Source: Lachnospiraceae bacterium
GTDB lineage: Bacteria; Bacillota; Clostridia; Lachnospirales; Lachnospiraceae
DNA: 44,645 nucleotides
Reading direction: 5' to 3'
NCBI GenBank assembly: GCA_024682375.1
Contig: JAIKZI010000040.1
Coordinates: 1 to 44,645, forward strand
Position 1 is the first letter of the stretch. Each line of letters starts with the position of its first letter. Shown here one piece after another: positions 23,392 through 32,994 of the stretch. The notes under the pieces are model-generated. The model saw only the letters and a list, made by a program, of their open reading frames with translations. It did not search any database and had not been told where the DNA came from. Position numbers and translations under genes: made by a program.

Positions 23392-25254
23392 CTAAATAAT
23401 TTTCTTGTAAGAACGGACGATTCTATCAGCGATAGACTGTGCATCCATTCCTAATACTTTTAGTAATACGTCTCTACTTCCATGCTGAATGAATTCATTC
23501 GGAAGTGCTACATTCATAACATCTCCCTCAAATTTTGACTGATGCATGAATTCAGTCACATGTTCTCCAAAACCGCCACTCAAGACATTCTCTTCCATAG
23601 TGACAATAAGCTTATACTTCTTTGCATCCAATAGATAATGTCTATCTAGCGGTGCTGCAAATCTTGCATTTGTAAGTGTGGCATTGATTCCACGCTCTAA
23701 AAGAATCTCTCTAACTTTCTCCGCAGTTTTTACCATCGAGCCGAAAGCATAGAGAAGAATCTCCTCGCCTTCATAGATTTCTTCAGATGTGCCCTTCTTT
23801 ATAGGAGCTCTGAAATCCTCTAATCCATCATAGGCATCGCCCTTCGGATATCTGATTGCAACCGGTGAATTCATAGTCAATGCATACTTCACCATATCCG
23901 AAAGTTCCCATTTGTTCTTAGGAGCCATAATTGTCATGTTTGGCATCGTAAGAAGGAATGAAATATCGAAAACACCCTGATGTGTCACACCGTCCTGACC
24001 AACAATTCCAGCTCTATCTATCGCAAATACAACCGGAAGATTCTGGATACAAACATCGTGAATCACTTCATCATAAGCTCTCTGTAAGAATGTCGAATAG
24101 ACGGCAAATACAGGTTTTAATCCTTGTGTTGCAAGACCTGCGGCAAAAGTAACCGCATGCTCTTCCGCAATTCCCACATCGAAAAATCTATCCGGATATG
24201 CGATATGGAATCGTCTGAGTCCTGTACCGCCTTCCATCGCAGCTGTGATGGCTACGACCTTCTTATCCCTGGCGCCCATTTTTTTCATAACAGTGGAAAA
24301 AATATCCGTATAGCCAGGTAGTGTTCTCTTCTTCGGAATTCCTGTTGCCAAATCATATGGTGATGTTCCATGGAATCTGGATGGATGATTCTCTGCCGGA
24401 GCAAAGCCTTTTCCTTTTTTCGTAACAACGTGAACCATGACTGGTCCTTTGAATTTAAGGGCACGTCTTATCACCCTGACCATCGCATCTACATCATGTC
24501 CATCGACAGGACCTAGATACATGATTCCTATCTGTTCGAAAAGCATTCCAGGAATTACAAGCTGTTTCATACCATTTTTTGTACGTCTGATATGAGCTAC
24601 AATCTTGTCACCGTATACTGGAATCTTTTCGAGTGACTGCGTGATATCATCCTTTAAATCTGTATATCCACGGCTAGTTCTAAGGTTGGCGAGCTGCATG
24701 CTCATTCCACCTACATTTGGTGAGATGGACATCTTATTGTCATTTAGAATAATTGTAAAATTGCTCTTTAGTGAAGCTGCATTATTCAAAGCTTCAAGAG
24801 CAAGTCCACCAGTCAGAGATCCGTCTCCAATTACAGATACTACTTTATAATCCTCTCCCTTTATCTGTCTGGCCATCGCCATTCCAAGGCCGGCAGAAAG
24901 TGAAGTTGAGGCGTGACCAGCTCCAAATACATCGCAGTTGGATTCCCTTGGATTAGAAAATCCAGACATACCGCCGTATTTGCGCAGCTCATCAAAGCCA
25001 TCTTTCCTTCCAGTCAGAATTTTATGAGTATAGCACTGATGACTAACATCCCATATTAATTTATCTTTTGGAAAATCCATAACCATATGAAGAGCCATAG
25101 TAAGCTCTACTGCACCTAGATTTGATGCAAGGTGACCACCCGTAACAGAGAGGTGTTCTATTAGGAATTTTCTAATCTCCTTAGGAAGAGTTTTTAATTC
25201 TTCTTTTGATAATCTCTTTATATCATTAGGAGCATTTATCTTATCTAAAATCAT
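23392..25254 (-). CDS. dxs: 1-deoxy-D-xylulose-5-phosphate synthase
   Basis: Condenses pyruvate and glyceraldehyde 3-phosphate with thiamine diphosphate, the first step of the MEP isoprenoid pathway. The 620-residue product carries H41 in TGGHLASNLG and the thiamine motif GDGSLTGG (143-150) through LNDNKMSI. It also has GPVDGHDV and the catalytic Glu region GIAEEHAVTFAAG. The pathway link to the next gene, a prenyl diphosphate synthase, is direct. GGAG stands 8 nt before the ATG. It forms part of the run from nusB to recN. Confidence 0.96.
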   Translation of the reverse strand: MILDKINAPNDIKRLSKEELKTLPKEIRKFLIEHLSVTGGHLASNLGAVELTMALHMVMDFPKDKLIWDVSHQCYTHKILTGRKDGFDELRKYGGMSGFSNPRESNCDVFGAGHASTSLSAGLGMAMARQIKGEDYKVVSVIGDGSLTGGLALEALNNAASLKSNFTIILNDNKMSISPNVGGMSMQLANLRTSRGYTDLKDDITQSLEKIPVYGDKIVAHIRRTKNGMKQLVIPGMLFEQIGIMYLGPVDGHDVDAMVRVIRRALKFKGPVMVHVVTKKGKGFAPAENHPSRFHGTSPYDLATGIPKKRTLPGYTDIFSTVMKKMGARDKKVVAITAAMEGGTGLRRFHIAYPDRFFDVGIAEEHAVTFAAGLATQGLKPVFAVYSTFLQRAYDEVIHDVCIQNLPVVFAIDRAGIVGQDGVTHQGVFDISFLLTMPNMTIMAPKNKWELSDMVKYALTMNSPVAIRYPKGDAYDGLEDFRAPIKKGTSEEIYEGEEILLYAFGSMVKTAEKVREILLERGINATLTNARFAAPLDRHYLLDAKKYKLIVTMEENVLSGGFGEHVTEFMHQSKFEGDVMNVALPNEFIQHGSRDVLLKVLGMDAQSIADRIVRSYKKII

Positions 25255-25293
25255 TAAATATCTCCATCATATGCAAGGTCAAACTAGTATTAC

Positions 25294-26184
25294 TTATGAG
25301 TTTCTTGCAGTTAGGTAATAGAGAAGGGCTGTCAAAAATCTATTCTGATATGGCATTCCCTGAAGAATTCCTACAGCTTCTCCTGTAAGTTTCCATACAT
25401 CTTCTTTTGACTTCTCATATCCTTCAAAAGCTACATAAGTTACCTTGTGGTTTTTCTCATCTGAACCAGCATTTTTTCCCATAAGCTTTGGATCACCCTC
25501 TACATCGAGGATGTCGTCTTCTATCTGGAAAGCGATACCGATATTATGACCAATCTCTTCTACTTCTTTTACCTTCTCATCGTCCGCTCCTGCCAGGATT
25601 GCTCCAATCATCATCGAAGCTTCGATAAGACAGGCTGTCTTCTTCTCATAAAGGAAGTTGATTCTATTATGAGAGATGCCGTTTTGCTTCTCTTCTTCGA
25701 TATCAACAACCTGACCACCAATCATTCCATAGATTCCAGCCTTGTCAGCCAAAACCTTGAGTGATTTAATTACCTTCTCTTTATCATCCTCTACATCGAA
25801 AGCCTTGAGAGCAGTTTCAAATGCAAAGTTTAAAAGTCCGTCTCCAGCCAGTATTCCCATAGCCTCACCGAACTTTGCATGTGTAGTAGGATTTCCTCTT
25901 CTAAGCATGTCATTATCCATTGCTGGCAAATCGTCATGAACCAAAGAGTATGTGTGGATCATCTCGATTGCTGCCATGAATGGGTACAAAGCCTTCGAAT
26001 TTCCTCCAAAAAGCTTATATGTCTCCTCCATAAGGATAGGACGTAGACGCTTTCCACCGGCCATGACACTATAATTCATGGCTTCCATAATTGTCTTCTG
26101 ATAGCCTTCTTCTGCAGGCAAATATTTTACGATGATACTATCAACTTCATTTGCTTTATACTGCAATTCCTTCTGGATATCCAT
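25294..26184 (-). CDS. ispA: Farnesyl/geranyl diphosphate synthase (polyprenyl synthetase family)
   Basis: Joins isopentenyl diphosphate units to an allylic diphosphate, giving the C15 or related precursor for undecaprenyl and quinone-type lipids. The 296-residue product has the first aspartate-rich motif DDLPAMD, the second DDILD, GGKRLRP near the N-terminus and GGQVVDI. The start is the ATG at 26184 with AGGGG 6 nt upstream. The open frame reaches back to 26211, but that part overlaps xseB and lacks a site. Chain length cannot be told from these motifs alone. Confidence 0.93.
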   Translation of the reverse strand: MDIQKELQYKANEVDSIIVKYLPAEEGYQKTIMEAMNYSVMAGGKRLRPILMEETYKLFGGNSKALYPFMAAIEMIHTYSLVHDDLPAMDNDMLRRGNPTTHAKFGEAMGILAGDGLLNFAFETALKAFDVEDDKEKVIKSLKVLADKAGIYGMIGGQVVDIEEEKQNGISHNRINFLYEKKTACLIEASMMIGAILAGADDEKVKEVEEIGHNIGIAFQIEDDILDVEGDPKLMGKNAGSDEKNHKVTYVAFEGYEKSKEDVWKLTGEAVGILQGMPYQNRFLTALLYYLTARNS

Positions 26185-26194
26185 TTCGCACCCC

Positions 26195-26422
26195 TTAATC
26201 AATACTGTCAAATTCTTCTAGTGATCCGTTTTCATTTACAGCCATAACGGCCTTCTCAACCCTATCAATCTTGTCATTGCATTCCTTTAAAAGGTTAGTG
26301 CCTTCCATAAAAAGCTTAAAAGATTTATCTAGGGATGTATTATCTGCTTCCATTTCGGAAATGATTCCTTCGAGCTTCTCGAAAGATTCTTCCAAAGTCA
26401 TCTCATTCTTTTCATTCGCCAT
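26195..26422 (-). CDS. xseB: Exodeoxyribonuclease VII small subunit
   Basis: Small subunit of the exonuclease that degrades single-stranded DNA from both ends. The 75-residue product is a typical helical XseB, with TLEESFEKLEGIISEME and a second helix around LFMEGTNLLKECNDKI. It overlaps the end of xseA by 11 bp (26412-26422), and GAGG stands 9 nt before its ATG inside xseA. The overlap links production of the two subunits. Confidence 0.94.
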   Translation of the reverse strand: MANEKNEMTLEESFEKLEGIISEMEADNTSLDKSFKLFMEGTNLLKECNDKIDRVEKAVMAVNENGSLEEFDSID

Positions 26423-27692
26423 AACTATTATCCTCTGTTATCTCTTCTGCTCTAGCTTTGATAATTCCATCTTCCATCGTCATCTTAAACTGTTCTCCGA
26501 CAGAAAGGTCTTTTGCCTTCATGATATGTTTTCCATCCATAGTCTCAGGATAGCCATATCCACTGCGAAGCTTCTTCATAGGCGATAGCGCATCAAGCTT
26601 ACCAGAATTTATAATCAAGCGTTTTCTATTCTTTTCGATTTTCATTCCAATCGAATGAGCCAAATCTTCTTCTCTAGGAAGAGCTGCTCTTTTTACATCG
26701 ATAACTCTTTTCATCACATAAAAAAGTCTATCCGATTCAGCCTTCATCTTCTCTCTGTACTCTTTTAAGCGATTTTGTGGAGACTTGGCTTCTAGCCTTT
26801 TTTCCATAATCTCTGTACGATTCCTAATCGCCAGGATTGTCATCTGCATGAGCGCTTCAAGACGATTCTTGTCATTTAGAATTCTCTCTTCCAAATCTGA
26901 CTGAAGAGAAACCGCCATCTCAGCTGCCGCCGATGGAGTCGACGCCCTTAGATCAGCGACGAAATCAGCTATTGTGAAATCAGTCTCATGTCCCACCGCC
27001 GATATAATCGGTGTCTGTGAGGAAAAAATTGCATCCGCAACTTCTCTATCGTTAAATGCCCAGAGGTCTTCAATCGATCCTCCGCCTCGGCCAACTATAA
27101 GCACATCCAAATCCATACTATCCAAGGTCTTGATGCCTTTTACTATGGATGCAGGTGCGCCCTCACCCTGCACAAGAGCCGGGAATAGGACTAGCTTGAT
27201 ATAAGGATTTCTACGCTTCGAAATATGGATAATATCTCGAACTGCTGCACCAGTAGGAGCAGTGACGATACCTATTTTTTTAACATAATGGGGAATGGGC
27301 TTTTTATAGAGTTGATCAAACATGCCCATTTCCTCTAATTCATTCTTTAGAGCAAGAAACTTCTGATAGAGATCACCTACTCCATCTGCTTCGATTCTAT
27401 CGGCATAGATTTGATAGCGGCCGCTGGCTTCATATACTTGAATGCTTCCAGTCACAACGACCTTGTCGCCATCCTTCATTTGAAATTTCAGCCCGGTAGC
27501 GACTCTTGACTTGAACATAACTCCACCCAATTGAGAATTTGTATCCTTTAGGGTGAAGTAAATATGTCCTGATCTATGATATGTAAGATTTGAGATCTCG
27601 CCTTTAACCGAAATTCTATCCAGAAAGGTATCTTCTTCAATAAGTCCCTTTATGTATCTGTTTATTTGTGAAACAGTAATAGGGTCTCTCAC
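26412..27692 (-). CDS. xseA: Exodeoxyribonuclease VII large subunit
   Basis: Catalytic subunit of exonuclease VII. The 426-residue product has an N-terminal OB-fold (about 1-100, VKGEISNLTYHRSGHIYFTLKD) for single-stranded DNA. The catalytic centre follows, with GIVTAPTGAAVRDI, GRGGGSIEDLWAFND and AVGHETDFTIADFVADLRASTPSAAAE, and then a coiled-coil region. Translation starts at GTG (27692), 2 nt after the nusB stop, with GGAAG 7 nt upstream inside nusB. Confidence 0.95.
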   Translation of the reverse strand: MRDPITVSQINRYIKGLIEEDTFLDRISVKGEISNLTYHRSGHIYFTLKDTNSQLGGVMFKSRVATGLKFQMKDGDKVVVTGSIQVYEASGRYQIYADRIEADGVGDLYQKFLALKNELEEMGMFDQLYKKPIPHYVKKIGIVTAPTGAAVRDIIHISKRRNPYIKLVLFPALVQGEGAPASIVKGIKTLDSMDLDVLIVGRGGGSIEDLWAFNDREVADAIFSSQTPIISAVGHETDFTIADFVADLRASTPSAAAEMAVSLQSDLEERILNDKNRLEALMQMTILAIRNRTEIMEKRLEAKSPQNRLKEYREKMKAESDRLFYVMKRVIDVKRAALPREEDLAHSIGMKIEKNRKRLIINSGKLDALSPMKKLRSGYGYPETMDGKHIMKAKDLSVGEQFKMTMEDGIIKARAEEITEDNSYGE

Positions 27693-27694
27693 GC

Positions 27695-28096
27695 TTATGC
27701 TTCCTTTGCTACCTTTGCAAGAATACCGTTAACAAAAGATGATGAAGTGTCTGATCCAAAATCTTTTGCAAGCTCAACAGCTTCGTTGATAGCAACACCT
27801 GCTGGAAGTCCTTCGTACTTGATTTCATATACAGCGATTCTAAGAATAGTAAGGTCTACCTTTGCCATTCTAGATGTCTTCCAACCTTCACTGATTCTGT
27901 CAATTTCAGCATCGATTTCATCGATGTGCATAAGCAAATCCTGTGATTTCTCTTCGATGTAGACAGTATCTTCTTCTGAGAAAGGTCCTACATCTTCAAA
28001 GTAGTTTGCGAACTGCTCGTCCATCTCACCCTTCTCATAAAAATTAGCCTGGAACAGGCCTTTCATAATCTCCTCGCGGATCTCGTGTCTTGTCAT
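27695..28096 (-). CDS. nusB: Transcription antitermination factor NusB
   Basis: Binds boxA RNA with NusE/S10 to keep polymerase running through rRNA operons. The 133-residue product shows TRHEIREEIMKGLFQ at the N-terminus, WKTSRMAKVDLTILRIAVYEI, and the closing VAINEAVELAKDFGSDTSSSFVNGIL, all typical. GGAG stands 10 nt before the ATG. Its stop is 2 nt from the xseA start. With the Asp23-like gene upstream it matches the usual Clostridia order. Confidence 0.95.
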   Translation of the reverse strand: MTRHEIREEIMKGLFQANFYEKGEMDEQFANYFEDVGPFSEEDTVYIEEKSQDLLMHIDEIDAEIDRISEGWKTSRMAKVDLTILRIAVYEIKYEGLPAGVAINEAVELAKDFGSDTSSSFVNGILAKVAKEA

Positions 28097-28170
28097 GGTT
28101 CTAATTCTCCTGTAAATTTTACAGATTTGTATTACTAAGATTTGTATTTCGTGTAGTTTCTAACTGCACC

Positions 28171-28536
28171 TTAGGCGTTCATGTTCTTAACATCAACTGA
28201 TGAAACTTTTACATCTACATTCTTAACTGTGATGTCTGTCATGCTTTCAACAGAAGTCTTAACCTTCTCCTGAACATGCTCTGTCACCTTAAGAATTGAG
28301 TAGCCATACTTAACAGAAACGATCATCTGGATTGAAATAGATGAGTCTTCATTTCTGACAACTCTGATTGCTCTAGCTACCTTATTTGCACCTGCCTTAG
28401 GAAGTGTATTAGCTGTAATTCCACCATTTAAAGTATTGATGCCTTCTGCTTCAAGTGCTGCAAGTCCAGCGATAGAAGCGATTACTGTTTCAGTAACTTC
28501 AACACCATCTCTTATAACAAAATTCTTGTCTGCCAT
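28171..28536 (-). CDS. Asp23/Gls24 family envelope stress response protein
   Basis: The 121-residue product from the ATG at 28536 is a typical single-domain Asp23/Gls24 protein. It has VEVTETVIASIAGLAALEAEGI near the start and VSVKYGYSILKVTEHVQEKVKTSVESMT in the middle. Members are linked to the membrane or cell envelope and to alkaline or envelope stress; the molecular activity is unknown. GAGG stands 8 nt before this ATG. An open frame extends to 28587 but without a ribosome binding site. The position just before nusB is conserved in Clostridia. Confidence 0.88.
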   Translation of the reverse strand: MADKNFVIRDGVEVTETVIASIAGLAALEAEGINTLNGGITANTLPKAGANKVARAIRVVRNEDSSISIQMIVSVKYGYSILKVTEHVQEKVKTSVESMTDITVKNVDVKVSSVDVKNMNA

Positions 28537-28643
28537 AATATTTTCCTCGCTAAGTTTACGATTTAATCCTATGTAGCAATATAACATATTCTTATTGAAT
28601 CAGCAAACTTGTCTAAATGAATTCTTAGCAAATATAAAATTTT

Positions 28644-29591
28644 CTATCTAGTTATCTCCCAGAAGGCGACGGCGCTGGCGGCGGCGACATTTAGAGAGTC
28701 GACGCCTGGAGTCATTGGAATCATGACTGTGTGGTCGCAACTTTTGATTGTGGAAAGCAAAAGGCCATCACCTTCATTTCCGAGGACAAGAGCTAGCTTC
28801 TTCTCTCTTTTTAGGATTGGGTCATCGATGGAGATTGAATCGTCATCGAGGGCAAGGGCTGCAATTGAAAAGCCGAGGCTCTTTAGCTCTGATACCCATG
28901 AATCATTGTCCGAAGTGACTGTCCATGGAACTAAGAAAACATTTCCCATGCTCACCCTGATTGCACGGCGATACAGGGCATCGGCACAATTCGGAGTCAA
29001 CAAAACCGCATCGATATGAAGTGCTGCTGCCGAACGGAAAATTGCACCGATATTTGTCGGATTGACGACGCCATCCAAAACCGCGATTCTTGTATATTCC
29101 GATAGCTCAGATTGTCCACACATAGAAAGAACCTCTGAAACTTCTGGGAATGCACGGCGACACATCACAGCCATCGCACCGCGAGTCATAGAAAAATCCG
29201 TGACATCTTTAACCGTCTTCTCATCTGAAATAAAAAGAGGCACCTCAATGCCACTGATTGCTTTGTCATAGGATGGATATAAACCACTTTTTTCCAAAGT
29301 CTCATCTGATTTTTGATAAGCTTCGAAGGCAACCTTCTCCTGCTCTTCAATTTTGGAAAAAATGCGTTGCAGAATTTCGCCATCCTTTGTCTCGAGATTA
29401 TACTGCTGCTCGGTCACAAGAATAGAGCTCACCTTAAAGCCGGCATCAATTGCACGTTCGATGACCTTTGGGCTTTCGGCGATAAAGAATCCGAGGTCGG
29501 GTTCATAATATCTAAGCAAAATATTCTCCCGGCCTCGGGCATAAATCTGAATCAATTCTCCATTTGACTTATCTACCTTGATTTTCTTCAA
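28644..29591 (-). CDS. TrmH/SpoU family RNA 2'-O-methyltransferase
   Basis: Predicted to methylate a ribose in tRNA or rRNA. The product of about 315 residues has an N-terminal substrate-binding domain. The SPOUT knot region follows, with the three SpoU motifs: DGVVNPTNIGAIFRSAAA, LALVLGNEGDGL and DSLNVAAASAVAFWEI. I suggest a TTG start at 29591 with AGGAG 11 nt upstream; the frame is open to 29624. The target nucleotide cannot be told. It lies 79 bp or more after pseG and may be transcribed with the pse genes, though unrelated in function. Confidence 0.85.
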   Translation of the reverse strand: MKKIKVDKSNGELIQIYARGRENILLRYYEPDLGFFIAESPKVIERAIDAGFKVSSILVTEQQYNLETKDGEILQRIFSKIEEQEKVAFEAYQKSDETLEKSGLYPSYDKAISGIEVPLFISDEKTVKDVTDFSMTRGAMAVMCRRAFPEVSEVLSMCGQSELSEYTRIAVLDGVVNPTNIGAIFRSAAALHIDAVLLTPNCADALYRRAIRVSMGNVFLVPWTVTSDNDSWVSELKSLGFSIAALALDDDSISIDDPILKREKKLALVLGNEGDGLLLSTIKSCDHTVMIPMTPGVDSLNVAAASAVAFWEITR

Positions 29592-29670
29592 AACTAAAAT
29601 TACTCCTAAAAACTCTTTGAACAATATCCGGCGGCCGACCTACGGCGCCAAAAATCACATTACAGCCAAC

Positions 29671-30717
29671 TTACTCAAGCTCCATTATCGCATCACAGAC
29701 TTTCTCTACTCCGTTTCCGATTACAAATTCCTTCGCGTTCTTTGCGATTTTGATTCTTAGATTGTCATTTCTAAGAAGGCTGCGAAGATTTAGGATAGCA
29801 TAATTTATGACAGAATCATAATTTGAAAGAACTGATCCGGCGTATACGCAGGCTTCATTTTTTGCGAAGCACTTGCATTCATTGACCTGGTCTTCTGAAA
29901 TTGAAAGGGCGACTATGGCAACTCCCATTGCGGCCAACTCATTCATCGTGTTGCCGCCGGCGGTAATTGCGATATTACACTCTTTCATAAGAGAAGCCAT
30001 GTCGGGATTCTCATGAAGAGTCACCCACGGACAATTCGAGTAGCGTTTAAAGAGCTCTTCTCTATCTTTAAACATGCTACCGACGACCACATCAAAATGA
30101 ATATCGAAATCCTCCCAGCAAAAATCATCTTCGGTATAGTATTCGGGTTGTATTTTATCCAGAATGCTGAGAACTACACTATGATTATCTGTATTTCCTG
30201 TGGTGAGTAAAACATGATTCGATGGCTTTACAAAATCACGCTCGTATCCTACGAATTCCGGGCGGAGGACACTGTACTCAACGCCTAGAAGAAGGCGAGT
30301 GTTTGGATAGTTCTCCTCATAAAATTTCTGATCTATATCGGCGGAATAATTTATGAGAAGTGAAAGGTTTCCAAGATTTTCTTTCTTACTTCCAAGATAA
30401 CAAACCTTTGAAAACATCGAAAGCAGATTCACATACATCATAGAAACCGAATATGTATCAATCAAAAGAATCGGCATCTCTTCCTCATCTGCGAGAATCA
30501 AAAGCATCTTTGAGCTCTCCTTCGAAAGATCCTTCCAATCGCCTTCCAGATTGATCATATATAAGTCGTTATCTAATAGTGTCTGCTTAGGATTGTCATC
30601 GGCGCAGATAAAAATAACCACTTCGCCGCGCTTCTCAAGTTCCTTTGCAACAGTAATCATCCTCATCAGATGACCTGATGCTATCTCAGAATTTGCGTCA
30701 ACACGAATGAAAACCAT
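29671..30717 (-). CDS. pseG: UDP-2,4-diacetamido-2,4,6-trideoxy-beta-L-altropyranose hydrolase
   Basis: Removes UDP from the bis-acetamido altrose intermediate in pseudaminic acid synthesis, giving the free sugar for PseI. The 348-residue product begins FIRVDANSEIASGHLMR, the PseG signature with the histidine used in hydrolysis. It has the C-terminal nucleotide-binding ITAGGNTMNELAAMGV of the GT-B-like fold. AGGGG stands 8 nt before the ATG. It is the last of four consecutive pse genes and is 11 bp after pseI. This gene argues for pseudaminic rather than neuraminic or legionaminic acid. Confidence 0.88.
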   Translation of the reverse strand: MVFIRVDANSEIASGHLMRMITVAKELEKRGEVVIFICADDNPKQTLLDNDLYMINLEGDWKDLSKESSKMLLILADEEEMPILLIDTYSVSMMYVNLLSMFSKVCYLGSKKENLGNLSLLINYSADIDQKFYEENYPNTRLLLGVEYSVLRPEFVGYERDFVKPSNHVLLTTGNTDNHSVVLSILDKIQPEYYTEDDFCWEDFDIHFDVVVGSMFKDREELFKRYSNCPWVTLHENPDMASLMKECNIAITAGGNTMNELAAMGVAIVALSISEDQVNECKCFAKNEACVYAGSVLSNYDSVINYAILNLRSLLRNDNLRIKIAKNAKEFVIGNGVEKVCDAIMELE

Positions 30718-30728
30718 ATAAATCCCCT

Positions 30729-31775
30729 TTACTCAACATAGTCCCAAGACATAGGAGTTCCGTATGTCAAATCGCAAGTTGCTTTTTTCCCTATAATCTC
30801 ATCCAAATATCTTGTGTGAAGGCCAGTGCCCGGGCGAACCGAACGAACATTTTCGTAGGAAAAAACTTCCCCCTCTTTGATATCCTTCACAACGAAGAGT
30901 GATCTGGAATGAATCTTGCTCTTCTTCATTCTCTCATTTGCTTCGAGAGTCGCTTTTCCGAGTGCTTTTTCGACACCTCGAATACTCTTTATCATCGCAC
31001 TAAACTCATCCGGCTCCATTGAGAATCCGGCGTCTGCACCGCCATCCAAACGATTCAGTGTCATATGCTTTTCCACAACCGATGCACCGAGTGCAACTGC
31101 TGCCACATCGACCTCATGTCCCATCGAATGATCAGAAAGTCCAACCACCGTATCGAATCTTTCACGAAGAAGCGGAATCGTACGAAGATTGATATTCTCA
31201 AGCTTCGATGGATATTCAGAAACACATTTTAAAAGGATGATGTTATCATTTCCTGCTTTTTTGCAAGTCATGATAGCTTCCTCGATGTCAGCCTCCTCTG
31301 CGATTCCAGTTGAGATGATGATAGGTTTCATGGTCTTTGCGCAGCGCTCTATAAGACCAATATCATTAATCTCATAAGATGCAATCTTATATGCAGGTGC
31401 ATCTAGTGAACTTAGTAAATCAACCGCTGTCCAGTCAAATGGAGAGGAAAAAATAGTAATTCCAATCTCCTTTGCATACTTAAAGAGATCCTCATGCCAT
31501 TCCCAAGGCATGTAGGCCTCTTCATAAATTTCATACAGACTCTTGCCTTCCCACAATCCTTCTGACATAAATTCAGGTCGTCTACAGTTCAAAGTAATCG
31601 TATCAGGACGGTATGACTGGAGCTTAACTGCATTCGCTCCGATTTCTTTTGCCTTCTTGATGATAGCCTTTGCTCTCTCGAAATCCTGAAGATGATTTGC
31701 GGACATTTCGCAAATAAAATAAGTTGGATAAGATGGGCCGATTTTTACACCATCGATTTCGACATAATCTTTCAT
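30729..31775 (-). CDS. pseI: Pseudaminic acid synthase
   Basis: Condenses the 2,4-diacetamido sugar with phosphoenolpyruvate to give pseudaminic acid. The 348-residue product has a NeuB-type TIM barrel (about 1-280), with CEMSANHLQDFERAK, VKLQSYRPDTITL and GLSDHSMG. A C-terminal antifreeze/SAF-like domain follows (about 285-348, SLFVVKDIKEGEVFS). NeuB and LegI share the fold. The neighbours pseB, pseC and pseG decide the name. AGGAG stands 7 nt before the ATG and 2 bp separate it from pseC. Confidence 0.9.
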   Translation of the reverse strand: MKDYVEIDGVKIGPSYPTYFICEMSANHLQDFERAKAIIKKAKEIGANAVKLQSYRPDTITLNCRRPEFMSEGLWEGKSLYEIYEEAYMPWEWHEDLFKYAKEIGITIFSSPFDWTAVDLLSSLDAPAYKIASYEINDIGLIERCAKTMKPIIISTGIAEEADIEEAIMTCKKAGNDNIILLKCVSEYPSKLENINLRTIPLLRERFDTVVGLSDHSMGHEVDVAAVALGASVVEKHMTLNRLDGGADAGFSMEPDEFSAMIKSIRGVEKALGKATLEANERMKKSKIHSRSLFVVKDIKEGEVFSYENVRSVRPGTGLHTRYLDEIIGKKATCDLTYGTPMSWDYVE

Positions 31776-31777
31776 AA

Positions 31778-32980
31778 CTATCTCCTAAAAGCTTCTACAC
31801 ATTTCTTCACTGCAGAAATGACATCCTCCACATCGCTATCACTTAAAAGCGGATAGAGAGGAATGCTCATACAGTTCAAATAAATCTTTTCCGCATTAGG
31901 GCACTCTCCTTTTTTGTGACCTAATCTTTTATAAACCGGGAACCAGTAAACCGGTACATAATGAACCTGACACTGGACATTCTCTGCTGCCATCGCATCG
32001 AAAAACTCACGTCTTGTACATGTGAGCTTTTCACTATTTAACTGGATGATATAAAGATGTCTAGTTGTATCAGATTCCGGAATTTCCTTCTGCACTATAA
32101 TTTCAGGCATCTTGGAAAAAACTTCATCGTATCTCTTTACGATTGCCTTTCTCCTATCTGAGAATTTCTTCAATTTATCAAGCTGACTCATAAGAAGTGC
32201 TGACTGAATATCTGTAATTCTATAGTTATAGCCCATATCGATCATCTCATAATACCAGCTTCCCTCCGGAGTCTCTTCCATAAGATCTTCATCATGAGTA
32301 ATTCCATGAGTATGAGCTAAAAGCAATTTCTGATAGTAGTCTTTATTATTTGTTGTGACTGCTCCACCTTCACCTGAGGTTACAGTCTTTACGGGATGGA
32401 AACTAAAACAGGTCATATCTGCTAAAGAGCCGACAGGCTTTCCATCGTATTTAGTTCCGATTGCATGAGCTGCATCCTCGATAAAAATCAGATTGTACTC
32501 ATCACAAATCGCCCTGATTTCTTTATGGCAGACTGCCTGACCTGTAAAATCTACAGCGACAATAGCCTTCGTTTTGTCGGTTATTTTTTCCCTGATAGAC
32601 TGTGGTGAAATATTGTAGGTTTCGGGATCGACATCAGCAAAAACAGGTGTGGCATTACAGTAAAGCGCACAATTAGAAGAAGCAGCAAAAGTCAAAGGCG
32701 TTGTGATTACTTCATCACCTTCGCCTACTCCTGCTGCCATCATCGCAATATGCAAAGCGGCCGTTCCATTGGAACAAGCCACCGCATACTTAGCCTCTGT
32801 AACCTTGCAAAGTTTCTCTTCAAGCGCCGAAACCTGTGGTCCGCAGGTGAGATAATCACCTCTTAGAACCTTCTCTACAGCCTTGATATCATCCTCATCA
32901 ATCCACTGATGACCATAATACAATTTCTTATCTCTGACACTTTTTCCACCGTATAGTGCCAAGTCTTCCTTGCAAAGCAT
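31778..32980 (-). CDS. pseC: UDP-4-amino-4,6-dideoxy-N-acetyl-beta-L-altrosamine transaminase
   Basis: A PLP aminotransferase of the DegT/DnrJ/EryC1 sugar family, which puts the amino group on C4 of the 4-keto sugar made by PseB. The 400-residue product has the cofactor lysine K198 in CFSFHPVKTVTSGEGG, the acid motif FIEDAAHAIG and the N-terminal GKSVRDKKLYYGHQWID typical of PseC. GAAGG stands about 8 nt before the ATG. It follows pseB after 14 bp. Confidence 0.9.
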   Translation of the reverse strand: MLCKEDLALYGGKSVRDKKLYYGHQWIDEDDIKAVEKVLRGDYLTCGPQVSALEEKLCKVTEAKYAVACSNGTAALHIAMMAAGVGEGDEVITTPLTFAASSNCALYCNATPVFADVDPETYNISPQSIREKITDKTKAIVAVDFTGQAVCHKEIRAICDEYNLIFIEDAAHAIGTKYDGKPVGSLADMTCFSFHPVKTVTSGEGGAVTTNNKDYYQKLLLAHTHGITHDEDLMEETPEGSWYYEMIDMGYNYRITDIQSALLMSQLDKLKKFSDRRKAIVKRYDEVFSKMPEIIVQKEIPESDTTRHLYIIQLNSEKLTCTRREFFDAMAAENVQCQVHYVPVYWFPVYKRLGHKKGECPNAEKIYLNCMSIPLYPLLSDSDVEDVISAVKKCVEAFRR

Positions 32981-32994
32981 ATTAAAAACCCTTC